A stretch of DNA of 64,000 nucleotides from Begonia masoniana (GCA_022432975.1 CM039508.1:16418609-16482608); one strand, 5' to 3'. Counted from the stretch's first letter, positions 11,243-23,826 are shown. Program-made: numbers and translations. Notes: generated by a model not told the origin, from the sequence alone.

Positions 11243-12591
11243 GCTTATGGGATGTTAGATTTCAGTTTTCGCGAAGTTAAACGGTTAGGGTTTCGTTTAG
11301 GATTTTTGGGAAATAGCCGGGTTATGTTAGAAACAGCTAGGCTTACCCTAATTATGACTTTGGTGGACGTATTAATGAACATTGGAAGTAGTTGGGCGAG
11401 TTAATGGCCATTAATGCGAATTTCGGGTGGTTGGAAGTTTTGAAAACTCCATTAATGGAGGTTAAGGATTCACGAGCACGAATTGCTCGATGAAATGCCT
11501 CAATGAGTCAAAATAGAGTTTTAGGAAATTTCCTTTAGTTAGGAGTTCCATTAGCTTTCAAAGTTCGATGATTTAGGCTTGGTTTAATGCCGTGTGTTGT
11601 GAAATGTTATGGGTGAACAACGCTCGTGGACGGAGCTTGGTGTGCTAAGGACGCGAGGTAAGTCTTTGTGCTTTGTATGGCCGATTTGGCCTACACCAAG
11701 AGTTATAATGTTATCGAGGCTTTTGGTGAACTCCGTAGTTGTAGAGTAAGTGGTTGGGTAGTTTAGTAGTTTAGGTTGTGGTGCGTCTTTTTAAGATTAA
11801 TTGTTTGTTCCCTATGTTAATTATGAACTGTACATGCATTACACTTTTTCAAATTGGCATGAAAAGGAGTTTATTCACGGTTTTATGAAAAGAAATGAAT
11901 TAATGTAAAGAAACGAATGGACGTAATCCCGGTCTCGACGGGGTGGGGTTCAGACATGGCTGTCTAGTTGGTGAAGCATGTTTTTCCCCCGGTAGATGGA
12001 AAGGGCTGTCTAACCGCCAGACGCCCTCTCCATCTGGTGAGAGTAGACCTTGGTGACATCCTGTTATGTAACTAAATGATCCCGATGATTGCATGATTTT
12101 ATGAATGACATATGCACAACATGCATTCGCATTTACGTAGATTTATTGAGCCTTTAGCTCATAGTTTATCTCTATGGTGTAGGTAATTTCGAAACAGGTG
12201 AGGATGACATTCCTCCACCCGACGCATGAGCAGGTTGAAGGAGGATGACCCGTGGGAGTGTGCTGGGCAGTCGATGCGTATTTTGACCCGTGGGGATGTA
12301 TGTAAGTATTTTGGGTTACATTGGGTAGAAAATGTGTAAATAGTATATTTAGGTTGTTGTAAGAATTAGTTGGAATATGATGTTGTTAATGGAAATGTTT
12401 TGATGATTTCGGAATTTACTGGAATTGCTTGGTGATTTTAAACTTCATAGGGATTTTATTTAGTTTTCAAACGGATCCACGCAATTCGTTTTCGTGAAAA
12501 CTTACTTCATTTTTACGTCTCGAGTCGGTTTTTGAGTGAGATTATAAAGGATGTACGAGTGTCAAGTGATTTTATGTTGAAATGTATTGTA

Positions 12592-12717
12592 TGATGAATG
12601 AAGTGTAGGTATAGTTTTTTTATGAAGTATAGTAGTTAGGTGTAGGTTGAAGTATGATGAATGAAGTGTAGGTATAGTTTTTTTATGAAGTATAGTAGTT
12701 AGGTGTAGGTTGAAGAG
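12592..12717 (+). repeat. 63-bp direct duplication in A1
   Basis: Two adjacent near-identical 63-bp copies starting GATGAATGAAGTGTAGGTAT near the 3' end of LTR A1. Confidence 0.8.
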
Positions 12718-12796
12718 AAGAAAAATGGTAAGTGGAACGTGAGGTGAAGGGAAAGAAAAAAAGGGGCAGCTTAATGGATAAAAATCCAGAGAGTTA

Positions 12797-13071
12797 GCCG
12801 ATAGATCGCCTGTGGAGGTGATCGATCGGCTTGCTTGCTGTGGCAACGCTTTGGTTTTTCCAGAGCATGTCGATCGTCAAGGGGGGGGGGGGGGGGGGGG
12901 GAGCGGGGGATCTATCGGCAATAAGTAGGCGCCTCTTTGGTTAATTCCAGAGAGGTAGTCGATTGATCGGTTATGGGGAGAAAGAAAGAGGCGATCGATC
13001 AGGCGATCGATCGCCTGGCACGAAATCGTCACAACCAATCGATCGGCTGCAATGGCCAATTGATCGGCCAT
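12797..13071. repeat. Cluster of GCCGATCGATCGGC-like palindromes (A1)
   Basis: At least seven matches to a GATCGATC core flanked by GC/GG, for example at 12797-12810, 12820-12830, near 12992-13015 and 13038-13050. A run of 21 G at 12881-12901 lies within the cluster. The same palindromes recur in the E2 LTR and the Athila 3' LTR. Confidence 0.8.
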
Positions 13072-13280
13072 GCATTTTGGGCACAGTTTGCCCTTTTTGC
13101 CCTAGATTTCTTTGGCCGATTGTTCTTCTGTTTTAAATTATTTTCTTAAATGATTTTCAAGAAAATTCCAATAAATTAGATATTAGATTCGATTTAAAGC
13201 CTTTGAAGTTGAAATTACTTAATGTCATAAAATGAAAAATTTTCACGGGAATTTTAGGGATAGCATTTGGGGATGTTACA

Positions 13281-14064
13281 ACAGCTGAACATAAAAATAC
13301 AAATTTATCATCATCTTCTATTGAAAGTGAAGTGCAGAAGTCGGAAAAAGCTCATCACAAAATCTGTTTAAGATAACACCATGGATTCCTTTTCCTCAAT
13401 GTCTAATTAATGTAAAAATGGACAAACAATTCGGAAAATTTTTAGAAATATTCAAGAAGCTACACATTAACATTTCATTCATTGAGGCTCTCGAGCAAAT
13501 GCCCAGCTATGCAAAGTTCTTAAAGGATATCTTGTCTCATAAACAAAAGATTGACAAATATGGCACGATCACTTTGACTGAGGAATGTAGTGTCATTATT
13601 CAATGAAAGCTTCCACAAAAACTGAAAGATTCGGGAAGTTTCACCCTATCATGTGAAATTTGGATGTCAATTTTTGAATGAGCATTGTGTGATTTGGGGG
13701 CTAGTGTAAATTTAATGCCACTATCTATTTTTCAAAAACTTGGTCTTGGCGAAGCAAAGCCCAGAGAGTGATTTTACAAATGGCTGATCGGTTTATCTAG
13801 CATCCGCGTGATTTGATTGAGGATGTCCTAGTCAAAGTCGATAAGTTTATTTTTCCAAGTGGTTTTGTGATCCTTGATATGGAAGAAGATGAGGACATCC
13901 CTATTATTTTAGGCAGATTGTTTTTAGCAACAAGAGGCACGTTGATTAATGTACAAAAAGGTGAGCTTAAATTGCGAGTGCAAGGTGAAAAAGTGAAATT
14001 TAAGGCGTTCAAATCAAGAAAGTACCCAAACGTTAACGATGAAGTATTTCGAGTGAAACCCCTT
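13281..14064 (+). pseudogene. Athila gag-pol: gag-protease linker and protease (broken)
   Basis: Continues the Athila coding region after A1. Frames read MDKQFGKFLEIFKKLHINI, FIEALEQMPSYAKFLKDIL and LTEECSVIIQ, then KLPQKLKDSGSFTL, the protease block ALCDLGASVNLMPLSIFQKL, and EDVLVKVDKFIFPSGFVIL, DEDIPIILGRLFLATRGTL, KGELKLRVQGEK. This order is typical of Athila protease and its flank; the catalytic D of DLGAS is present. Stop codons occur at about 13604, 13680 and 13770. At 14064 the gene is cut by E2. Reverse transcriptase, RNase H and integrase are absent from the window, apparently deleted together with the end of E2. Confidence 0.8.
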
Positions 14065-15774
14065 TGTAACACCCGGTTCTTCAGTTTTTCAGATTTTGCT
14101 GAATAATGGCATTTTCATAAATATTGTGGATTAAGTCCGTTTTGTAAACGGAATGTCGTATTAGAACCCTAATGATTTATATGGATTTTAGAAGAAATAA
14201 AGAAATTTCAGAAATCCAAATTGATAGTGTGACACTCGGGTTTCTGTTTTAAACTTTATAGTGTTTAATTTGCAAAAATAGTAAATTAAGTCCCTTTTAC
14301 GAACGAGAAGTTTCATTAGAACCCTAGGAGTAAAATGGAATTTATGGTGAAATAAAAAATGTTTGGAGAAACCGGATTGTTAGCCAATTAACTGAGACAA
14401 GAAGGAAATTAATAGATAATTAAACAGAAGGGCAAAAAGGTAAATGCCTGCCAAAATTTATTGCAAACAACAACTTCTTCTTCTTCCCTCAACACTCACG
14501 CAATTTCTCTTTTTTTCTCTCAACCCTCATTGGCGATTTCTCTCCTCTCAACGGCGACTTCCTCCTTCCGGCGACCAACGCCCCTCCGATTGACTTTGGT
14601 TCTTCACGTTTTCTTCTCCAAACCCGACCCTAAGTAAGGTTCTAAGCTTTTGGAACGTTAGATCTCGATTTCTAGAGTTTAAACGGTTAGGGTTCGTTTA
14701 GGATTTTCGTTAAAAATGCGGATTAAGGTTTGAAATTGATAGGTTTAGCGTAGTTATGCCTCTAATTGAAGTATTAGTGGTTATTGGACGTAGTTAGACA
14801 ATTTATTGGCGAATATTATGGTTTTGAAGGTTTTGAGCTTTGGAAAAACTCCATTAATGGAGGTTTACAAATTGAAGAGCATGAATTGCTCGATAAAATG
14901 CCTCAACAAGTTAAATTAGAGTTTTAGGAAATTTCTTTTAGCTAGGAGTTTGTTGTTTTCGAAACTCAATGGTTTATACTCGATTTAATGACGAATGTTG
15001 TGAATTGTCTTAGGTGAACAACGCTCGTGGACGGAGTTTAAATTGCAACGAACGTGAGGTAAGTCTACGTGTTTGTTTGGCCGATAAGCCTACACCGTAA
15101 GTCAAGTTTGTTGTTGAGGATTTTGGTGTTATGTGCTTTTACATGCTTTGGTTGGGTAGTTAGGGTTAGTTGTCTTTTATAGGTTATGCTTGCGACGTTT
15201 GATGGTATCCACGATATATGTTTACATTATGTTAATTATGATCTGTACATGTATTACGTTCTTTCAAAATAGCATGAAAACTGATTTCTGTACGTGTTTA
15301 AGAAAAGAAATGAATTAAAGAAACAAATGTACGTAATCTGGTCACGACAGGGTGGGGTTCAGACATGACTGTTTACGGATGGAAGCATGTTTTCCCCCCG
15401 GTAGATGGAAAGGGCTGTCTAACCGCCAGACGTGCCCTCTCCATCTGGTGAGAGTTTAGACCTCGGTGACATTTTGTTCTGTAATGAAACAATAAAAATG
15501 TCTGCATGATTTATGAACCGCATACGCACAGCATGCATTTGCATTTACGTAGATTTGCTGAGCTCCTTAACTCATAGTTTATTTTCTATGGTGTAGGTGA
15601 ATTCGATACAGGTGAGGACGACGTTCCTTCACCCGACGCATGAGCATGTTGACGGAGGATGGCCTGTGGGAGTGCGTTGGGTAGTCGACGCTATTTTGAC
15701 CCATGGGGACGTAAGTAAATGTTTTTGGGATTTTGATAGATAGAAACGTAGGAAAATTGTATAGTGGAACCATA

Positions 15775-18246
15775 TGTAACACCTCGAATTAATAAACTCG
15801 GTTCGCTACACACTCTCACTGAACTGAACTAAAAATTTAAAACTTTGTCTATGGATACATCGTTTAATCCAAAAAAAACTTGCAGCGGAAAACATTCATG
15901 TAAAACAGAGGCATTTCGTAAACAGGCTAGAAAAATCTTTCAGTTTAAATAAAATAATAAAGAGAAAACGTTCGAAACTTCTCTGCGACATCTACAGCCA
16001 GTTTGACGCTACTGGGTGATCTGGCATCCACAGAGTCTGTCGTTCCCAACCTTGGACAATATACTTGTCTACGGCTCTGGACGACGGACTCTGGACAAGC
16101 GACTTTGGACGACGCAACTCTGAACGATGTACACTGAACGACATCGCTTTGGACGACTTTGGATGACTGTATTCGCTCGCAGAGTGGACGACAACCTTAT
16201 CTTAGGATTACTTAATGACTTTGGACGACTGTTCCTCATCGTCCACAGCTACATAGATTTTTCGCCTATGGATTATCGTCCACAGACTTACATAGTTTTA
16301 TCGTCCACGGAACACGTGACTTTATCGTCCACGGTTCACGTGACTTTCTCGTCCACGGAACACGTGACTTTGTCGTCCACGGTCCACGTGACTTTCTCGT
16401 CCACGGGGTTACACAAACTCATCGTCCACGGACCAACATCCATGGACTTACTTAAATTTTTTGTCCACGGACCACGTGACTCTATTGCCCACGGATCACG
16501 TGACTTTATAAACTTGGACGACTACTGTGAACGGTATCACTTCAGACAACTTGTCCACATAGTAGACAACTGTTTACAACTTCGACCCTGGACAATATGC
16601 TCGTCCACGACTTTGGATGACTATTTTCGCCTCCAGTTTGGATGATTATCTCTATGACAGAAACATGACTTAACCGATTAAACACTAAACGATGGACAAT
16701 TCTGACTACAGGAGAACATATTTTTATTTGACAGCAACCATTCAAAACAACGTAAATCCTTAACTTACTAAAAATTCAGAAGGAAAACTCCAGTTAAAAC
16801 CAACCATGTTTTATCGTCAGAATAATTTCAAAAATGTATCAAAATATTAAAACTCATACTGGTTTAAAATTCTCAGCACACATTAGCTAAACATTTGTCC
16901 ACTAAGTTCCACACATACTACCATTGGTTAAACCGCCTCATCAGTGCACCAGATCGAGGCAGTGGATGCACTCCTCCAACTGCGCCTATTCCTCAGTATA
17001 CTCAGGGAATTCACCTGTAGTCGCCTCAGCACCTACATCACAAAACTCATCTATTAGCAAAATGCTAAATAAGTAGAGCAATAATGAAATGAAATTGCTG
17101 AAACATAAATTCTATTCATGCTGTTTCTACTCTCATAGTTCATGTTGCATTTATAATCGTTCTCTGTTGATCCCCCTGTTCGATGGGAAGTGGATCAATT
17201 TTCCCAAAGTATACATCCTCTAACTCGATTAAGGGTTGGATTAGTTCCCTTAATAGCTGATCTTGATGCCCTTGTTCGATGGGAAGTGGATCATTTTTCC
17301 CAACGTATCTATCCTCTAACTCGATTAAGGGGCGGATTAATTCCTTTAATAGCTGATTTGGTTCAATCTGCTCATACCTTACCATGCCATTACATGTAAA
17401 TTCGTTTTCGTATTCTTTCAAAAACATGATGCATAACATACTGTAAACATACAAACACGCATAAACCCTACTGTTTTGTGATGTAGGCCCGAAGGCACAT
17501 ACATACTCTACTTACTTGGCTTCCTGGAAAATGTTTGGTGGAAGGTTACCTCGGGAGTTTGCTCAAACCTAAAACCATAAATACAGTATTAACTTAACTT
17601 CTACTAAGCTTCATTCATCAAATTTGCGAAAGGAAACTACTGGTTCATTCCAAACTAAAGTTGGCTCGGTCGTGGCTCACCAAAACTCAAAACTGCCCCA
17701 AAACAGCACACTCAAGACTCTCTATTTTATTCCACCATAAACTGTTTATCAAATCTATATATTCTATTCATCCTAAATCATCCAGAAATCTAAGGAAGCA
17801 AGTCGGGAATTCAGTCCCACGAGCATTCCCCGATTCACCACAAAACCCGAGCTCAACTCTCACTCGCAGCATTCCTAAAACACACATCAACAATCCCCTC
17901 TATCATCTATAATCACTAAAACAGCAAGAAACCAAAGTAAAATTCACCTAGGTTGAAGAAAAATCGGAGAGGAAGTCGCCGAGAGGAATCTGCCAAGCTG
18001 AGCACCGAAAAGGGAGAGAAGAAGAGGAGTAGGTGGCGGCTACAAAGCATTAATCACAGAACCCTTTCCCTTAAATACATTATCCACTAATAATCTCAAT
18101 TACAATTATACCCTTGTCTAGTCACACTTTAACCTCATCACTATTTCTCCCAATTTATTACTCAAGCAATTAGTCACAAGCACTTAATTTCATAAAAACA
18201 TACGCCATTAAAAGTCAATTCGAGTTGATAATTGTTGGGTGCTACA
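15775..18246 (-). mobile_element. Solo LTR S4 (S3-related, reversed)
   Basis: Plus strand reads TGTAACACCTCG...GGGTGCTACA with the exact target duplication CCATA (15770-15774, 18247-18251). On the minus strand candidate intron 2 runs from 17515 (GTAAGT) to 17033, with perfect 15-base complementary ends at 17473-17487 and 17032-17046, identical to those of S3. A TATA-like TATTTAA is at 18071-18077 (minus). A tandem array with G-box cores lies at about 16270-16510. No gene. Confidence 0.88.
16270..16510. repeat. About 24-bp array with CACGTG (G-box) cores in S4
   Basis: Units of about 24 bp built on TCGTCCACGG and ACGTGACTTT. Six exact CACGTG palindromes fall at 16313, 16337, 16361, 16385, 16473 and 16497; the first four are spaced exactly 24 bp. 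CACGTG is the core bound by plant bZIP and bHLH factors; function here is inference. Confidence 0.85.
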
Positions 18247-18599
18247 CCATATTAGGATGTTTGGTGTCTGGATAGATAATGTATAGTACTTTGTTGTGTT
18301 TTAATATTTTTAAACAGAGGAAAATGTTAAACTTTTAAATGGAACCACGCGGTTCGTTTTTACGAAATTTGGTTACGTTTTAAATATGTTCTGAGTATGT
18401 TTTTGGGTGATTGGTGGAGTGAAGATTGTATGTAGGTAGTAGTGTTGTTATGTTGAAGTAGTGTTATGAAATGTATTTACAAAAGTGTTGAAGGTGTGGA
18501 GTAGAATGGGTGAAGTGTGTGTGCAGGGTGAATGAAGGAAAGAAGGGAGGAGGAATGAAGAGGGGCAACTTGCTGGAGTTCAAACTCCAGGAGCCGTTC

Positions 18600-18810
18600 G
18601 ATCGCAGAGAGTGGGGCGATCGAACGCAGAACTCTCTGGAATTCCAGAGAGCTTCCTGATCGTTCGCCAGAAGAGGGGCAAACGATCGGCTCTTGAGGCT
18701 GCATTCTGGAAGAAATTTCAGAGCAGCAGCCGATCAATCGCCAAAAAGGGGGCGATCGATTGGCTGGACAAGGGCCGATCGATCGGCTGTCAAGTGGCCG
18801 ATCGATCGCC
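18600..18810. repeat. Cluster of GCCGATCGATCGGC-like palindromes (E2 LTR)
   Basis: Includes the perfect 14-bp palindrome GCCGATCGATCGGC at 18774-18787, GGCCGATCGATCGCC at 18796-18810, and looser versions at about 18600, 18624, 18658, 18685, 18728 and 18750. It lies just before the LTR end. Confidence 0.8.
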
Positions 18811-18969
18811 CCTTTGTTTCTTCGCCTCAGACGTTTTTGCCCTCGGTTCAATTGGCTGACTGTTCTTCTTTTGTTTTAATAGTTTTCTTTAGACTTCAAC
18901 TAATGTTAGAAAAAAATAATAATAATTTATACGGAAAATTAGGGGTAAAGAATTAGGGTTGTTACAGTA

Positions 18970-18981
18970 TGGTATCAGAGC
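18970..18981 (+). other. Primer-binding site (tRNA-Met type) of E2
   Basis: TGGTATCAGAGC, the standard initiator tRNA-Met complement, four bases after the LTR terminus GTTACA. It identifies the preceding 4.9 kb as a 5' LTR on the plus strand. A candidate donor GTAAGT (19051) and acceptor TTATAG (about 19117) suggest a short leader intron before the gag ATG. Confidence 0.92.
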
Positions 18982-19131
18982 CCCTGGGTTTTAAAATCGG
19001 TTCTGTAGACTGCTCGACTGCGCAGCCACTACGTGGACATCCTTCCTCAACTGTAAGTACGTTTTATTTTATTTCCTTGCTTTTGTTTCTTAGAATTGTT
19101 TGTTTCAACTTTTATAGGAATTATAGCAAAA

Positions 19132-20270
19132 ATGGTTCGAGGTAGAGATGCTAGGGACGATGCCCTAGATAGGCTGACGGATTTACTCGATCGTCAAGCC
19201 CAGCATATGGACCGACAAGCGCAGCAGATCGAGAATTTAGTAAACCGTGAAAATCAGAGAGCTCAGGATATAGTCATTCCGAACAATCACGGCATGGAGA
19301 GGTTTCAAAAGCTACGGCCTCTAGTATTCAACGGTCAATCGTCGGATCCTACTGTTGAGGAGGAATGGATTCGGACGATGGAAGATATGTTGGCCTACTG
19401 CGAAGATTGAGACTGGGGAGAAAGTCACATGCGTCTCTTTCCACCTGGCATTAGATGCCTGATTCTGGTGGGATTCTATTAAAGCAACTATAGACGTGAC
19501 ACTGATGAGGTGGGAACGGTTTAAGACTGTGTTTTTTGATAAATACTTCATCCTTACTAGTGAGGGCGGCAAAAAGAGAAGAGTTCATGCAGCTGAAGCA
19601 GACTAGTTCAGTTGCGGAATGCATTCAAAAATTTTAGGCCTTATCCCGGTTTGCACCGCGCTTAGTCAGCAATAATGAAGACAAGGTGCAACAGTTTATG
19701 GATGGATTAGACCCAGAGATTTGAAAGAGCAATATAGTGTCGGGCGTTTTAGATGTGCCCTACGAGGACATCGCGGCAAGAGCCTTGGAGTTTGAGGCTG
19801 CTGAACTGACTTGCGTCAAGCCAAGAGAGCCTACTAAGGGCTTCTTTCAGGAGATTCAGCCTAAACCCCGGGATAGAGACTGAAAACAAAAGGGACAATC
19901 GCAAGTGTAACAACAAAGGGGCATCAAGAGGCCTTATGAAAGAGGTAACGATAGGAGGAAGGGAAAGCAAGTGCAAGGGGCTCCTCAGATGCCTTGGTGC
20001 TCTAAATGTCAGAAAGAGCATAGTGGCGAATGCCGAGTGGGCACTAATAAGTGCTCTTGGTGCGGAGAATTTGGCCATTTCGTTAAAGATTGCCCGAAGC
20101 TAGGCCGAGATCAGCCGAGCAGAGATCAGAGGAGAGTCATGCCGATGATCTTTGCCTTTATCGAGCCTGGTGACGTTGACGACGAGGCTCAGCCTTCAGT
20201 TATTGTAGGTAGTATTTTAGTTATTGGCGTAACTGTATTTTCTTTGACAGACACGTCAGACATTTAGTGT
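19132..20270 (+). pseudogene. gag: E2 gag with zinc knuckle and start of protease (broken)
   Basis: The ATG at 19132 opens a frame reading MVRGRDARDDALDRLTDLLD, NHGMERFQKLRPLVFNGQSS and EEEWIRTMEDMLAYCED, matching the N-terminal half of chromovirus Gag. It stops at 19408-19410; Gag homology goes on in shifting frames. From about 19989 a clear block reads WCSKCQKEHSGECR followed by the CCHC knuckle CSWCGEFGHFVKDC. The frame ends with VIVGSILVIGVTVFSLTDTSD, where the protease should read DTGATHSF, so the catalytic motif is ruined and nothing of the rest of pol follows. Compare the intact arrangement in E4 (minus strand, around 63067-63250). Confidence 0.85.
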
Positions 20271-23200
20271 TGCTTGATTAGAGATTGCAAAGCTAAAACA
20301 TAAGAGTTAGAAAGAACTTAAAAACCTAAATGCATTAACTAATGAGAAAATGTTTAGCACTTTAAATTAGAAGACGTGCTTAGGGGTTTAAAGCAACTAG
20401 TATGACCATAGAAGGGATGACAATTCAACCAAAGTGAGTCTATAGTTGGTATAGTTTAAGTTAAGAACCACAAACGTGAGGCTTACCTCTGGAATGGAAG
20501 TAGGAATATCAGTGTTCGGGAGACTCGGAGGGTAAACCTTAATAAAGAGATGATTCTAAATTAGTGGAGAATAAAAGGGCAAGATCCGAGAATTTAAGAG
20601 GTTTGGATCGAGGGTGTAAACTTATTTACAACAAGTTTGGAAACAAGAAGACCATTGGATGAATCGTCGCACTGGAACCAAGTAGAATACTTAGAACCCG
20701 ACTAGGAGGAACAAAAGAGGGTAGACCATTTACAGACTTCGAAGAAATCCTTGTGCAACGTTAAGGATGAGTGAAGGGGATTGTTGGATTAAATGAAGGG
20801 TTAAAATTGGAAGTCTAGTATAGGGTTTAACGTCATACGATTTGTGAAATTAGCGATTTATCGAATAAGGAGAACGAGAAATTTCACAGAAGCTATTAAG
20901 TAAACTTAAAGGCGAGGTTAAGTTAGAAAAATTTCAGCGGTTCGACTCGTATTGGACAAGTCGATACCAATAAATACGCAAATGACCTAAGGCTAGAATT
21001 AATAGTTTAGAGCAAACCAATGGTGAAATTAGAGACTTGATAGTACTCGGAGTTCATGAAAATTGGAGTATAACTATGATCTAAGAAAATAGCTGAGGAA
21101 AAGCGTCAATTCAAGGCCCTGTGCTAAGTTTTGATCAAGGAAATCTAAAATAGGACCAAATTAGATGAGTTAGAAGGTTTAACCTGTGGCGTCCCTAACA
21201 CTGTACCCTTAACTTCCCCGTATGTTTTTTTTTTATCCCTATAAACTTTAAGTTTATTGTTAAAGTGAAAAACCATTTGAAAATCCTTTAATAAAACGTA
21301 TTTAAAGTAAAGAAAACTAAAGAAAACATTTAAATAAAACAATTAAAACAATAAAAGAAGAATCGGCCAAGCAGAATAGAGGGCAAAAAGGGCCCAAGCC
21401 CAAAATTTTCCTGTTCACATCTACCGCTCACATCCACCGCTCACTTCTGCCAAGCCACATCCACCGCTCACTTTTGCCAAGCCACATCCACCGCTCATTT
21501 CTGCCAAGCCACATCCACCGCTCATTTCTGCCAAGCCACATCCACCGCTCATTTTCACTGTACACTTTTACCGCTCACATTCACTGTACACTTCTACCGC
21601 TCACATCCACCGCTCAACAGTAACCGAACACATCTGTCTGTTGACTTTAACCAATAACTTATATAAACTTCTACCGATCACAAAACGACAGAATCTACTG
21701 CTTACATCTACCGCTCAACAGTAACCGAACACATCTGTTGGTTGACTTTGACCAAACACTTATATAAACTTCTGCCGATCACAAAACGATAGAATATACT
21801 ATTTACTTCTACCGCTCAATAGTAACCGAACACATCTGCCGGTTGACTTTGACCAAACACTTACATAAACTTCTGCTGATCACAAAACGACAGAATCTAC
21901 TGCTTACATCTACCGCTCAACAGTAGCCGAACACATCTGCCGGTTGACTTTGACCAAACACTTAACTGAAACCCATACAATTTCCCCTTGTACTTACACA
22001 TTATTCACTCAGAACTTCCAAAAATATTTAAAATAACATTCTCCATTTTCAGAAACATCAAAATGAACATTATATACATATATGTTCACGAACTATCCAA
22101 AATATACATCTAAACATCAAATATGAACTATCCAGAAACCAAACATCCAAAAATGTTTCTAACTATACAATTTTCTATATTCCTATCTATCAATTTCCCA
22201 AAACATTTACCTACGTCCCCACGAGTCAAAATAAGCTCCAACTACGCCAGCACACTCCCACGAGCATTCTTCTTCAAACTGCTTAAACTTCGGGCAGAGG
22301 AACGTCGTCCTCACCTATATCGAAGTCACCTACACCATAGAAATAAAATGTGAGCTAGAGGCTCAGTAAGTCTATGTGAATACACGTGAATGCTATGCAT
22401 GTACAGTTTATAAATCATGCATCCTACCTTTTCGCTATTCATTTCATTTATGTCACCGGGGCTTCACTCTCGCTAGATAGGAGCGGCACATCCATCGATT
22501 GGATAGCCCCTTGTATCTAACCGGGGGAAAAACATGCTTCATCTGACAGCCATGTCTGAACCACAGCCACCGACGTGACCATCATTACATTCATTTACCT
22601 TTTCGTTTTGAAAAAACATACATACAAATTCCTTTTTTCGTGCTTTTTATTAAAACCATGATGCGTGCATGTGTACAACGACATAACAAAAATGAAGCAT
22701 GCAAATAATAAAATTATACATTCAATAATCTAACTAAACTAACTACCCAACCTAATTACCCAACACAGCGAGCATCTCCAATTCCTCGATTGACATAGTC
22801 TTATGGTGTAGGCCAATCGGCCAAACGAGTCACGGAGACTTACCTCGTGTTCGTTGCAACTCAAGCTCTGTCCATGAGCGTTGTTCACCTCAGGCAATTC
22901 ACAACAACCTTCATTAATTCAACTCATTTGCACCAACGACCATAAATACGTAAATTTGAGCCATAATGACGGAAACTCTATCGATCTCAAACCCTATTTC
23001 ACGTTTCTAACAAAGCCCTTATCCGTGTAACCCTAGAAATTGAAATCTAAAGCTCCAAAACTATTGATTCATACCTAGAGTTGGTTTTGGAGGAGAAAAC
23101 GTGAAGAAACTTTGAAGATCGGAGAACGAATCGTCGGTGTTGAAGAGGAGAAGCGCCGTGAGGAGGAAGAAGAATCGCCGAGAGGAAGGAGAGAAAATGA

Positions 23201-23826
23201 AAGTTTCATTGAAGTACTGAGGAAGGAAGGATTTTGTGATTTTTTAATAAAATTTGGCTTGTCAATTTACCAATTCGCCCCTCCACTTAATTTTCTATTA
23301 TTTTCTTCTTTGTCCCGTTAATTGACTAACAATCCGGCTTCCTCCAAATTTTCTTATTTCGCCACAAATTCCAATTTATTGTTATGGCTTCATTAAAACT
23401 TCCCGTAAAACTGGGCGTTACATAACCTATGAGTGATTGAGTGGAGATCAATGCATGCGTGAATTATATGGGTGCATGGATGTGCAGTGGGGTTATTCGA
23501 ATTGGAGACTCAGGAATCTGATTGCACGCAATGCATAATCTAAAGCGTAGTTAGCTAAATCAAAAATAGCGAATGCGGTTAGGGGCTAATGATGCATCAT
23601 TGAGTTTAGAAGTTTTGGTTTAGAACCATAGAGGTTGACCCTAAGTATAGATAGAACCAAAGTTCTAAAAGGGAAATTCAAAATCTTTGTGAGATGGAGG
23701 GGACGCTCGAAAAGAATCGAGTGGTTGTAAGCTGAAGTATAAGACTGCAAGACGTAAGACGACAATAACAAGGACTATAAGTTAAGTCAAATTTTGTAGA
23801 CAAAATTTTAATTAAGGTGGATGGAA
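20271..23826 (+). other. E2 non-coding interior (excluding S5)
   Basis: No frame of useful length and no RT, RNase H or integrase motif at 20271-21184 or 23423-23826. The segment near 20860-20960 (GAATAAGGAGAACGAGAAAT, then GGTTCGACTCGTAT) is recognisably similar to 35270-35355 in the non-coding interior of E3. The end (GACAAAATTTTAATTAAGG, then GTGGATGG) is a chromovirus-like polypurine region before the 3' LTR. Confidence 0.7.
21185..23422 (-). mobile_element. Solo LTR S5 (A1/E2-related, reversed)
   Basis: Plus strand reads TGTGGCGTCCCTAA...CTGGGCGTTACA with the exact target duplication TAACC (21180-21184, 23423-23427). A 27-bp unit (CCACATCCACCGCTCA) is repeated about five times at 21420-21560 and a roughly 104-bp unit about 3.5 times at 21600-21960. 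On the minus strand candidate intron 2 runs 22843 to 22330, with 11 paired bases at its ends (22802-22812, 22329-22339). No gene. Confidence 0.88.

Larger units (their letters stand above)
5565..13280 (+). mobile_element. Solo LTR A1 (chromovirus-type), host of S2 and S3
   Basis: It begins TGTAACACCCGGTT and ends GGGGATGTTACA. Flanking 5-mers are ATAGC (5560-5564) and ACAGC (13281-13285), a target duplication with one difference, so it is older than its neighbours. With S2 (5825-8775) and S3 (8949-11242) removed it is about 2.5 kb: 5565-5824, 8776-8948 and 11243-13280. Candidate intron 2 is 11658-12182, with short complementary ends (CCTACACCA at 11690, TGGTGTAGG ending at 12183). An imperfect 12-bp hairpin (11995-12006 with 12023-12034) lies inside that intron. 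No coding region is seen. Confidence 0.8.
14065..18966 (+). mobile_element. E2 5' LTR
   Basis: Begins TGTAACACCCGGTTCTTC and ends GGTTGTTACA, followed by the primer site. Without S4 it is about 2.4 kb. Its first 165 bp are followed at about 14230 by a second LTR-start-like sequence (TGTGACACTCGGG), shared with the 3' LTR (about 23992). Candidate intron 2 is 15059-15596, with CCTACACCGTAA (15089-15100) facing CTATGGTGTAGG (15586-15597), and an internal hairpin (15404-15415 with 15434-15445). GATCGATC palindromes cluster near the 3' end. Confidence 0.85.

Noticed and set aside
16127..16645. 172-codon frame in S4
   Set aside because: Consists largely of translated G-box repeat units on the strand opposite to the LTR; no recognisable domain.
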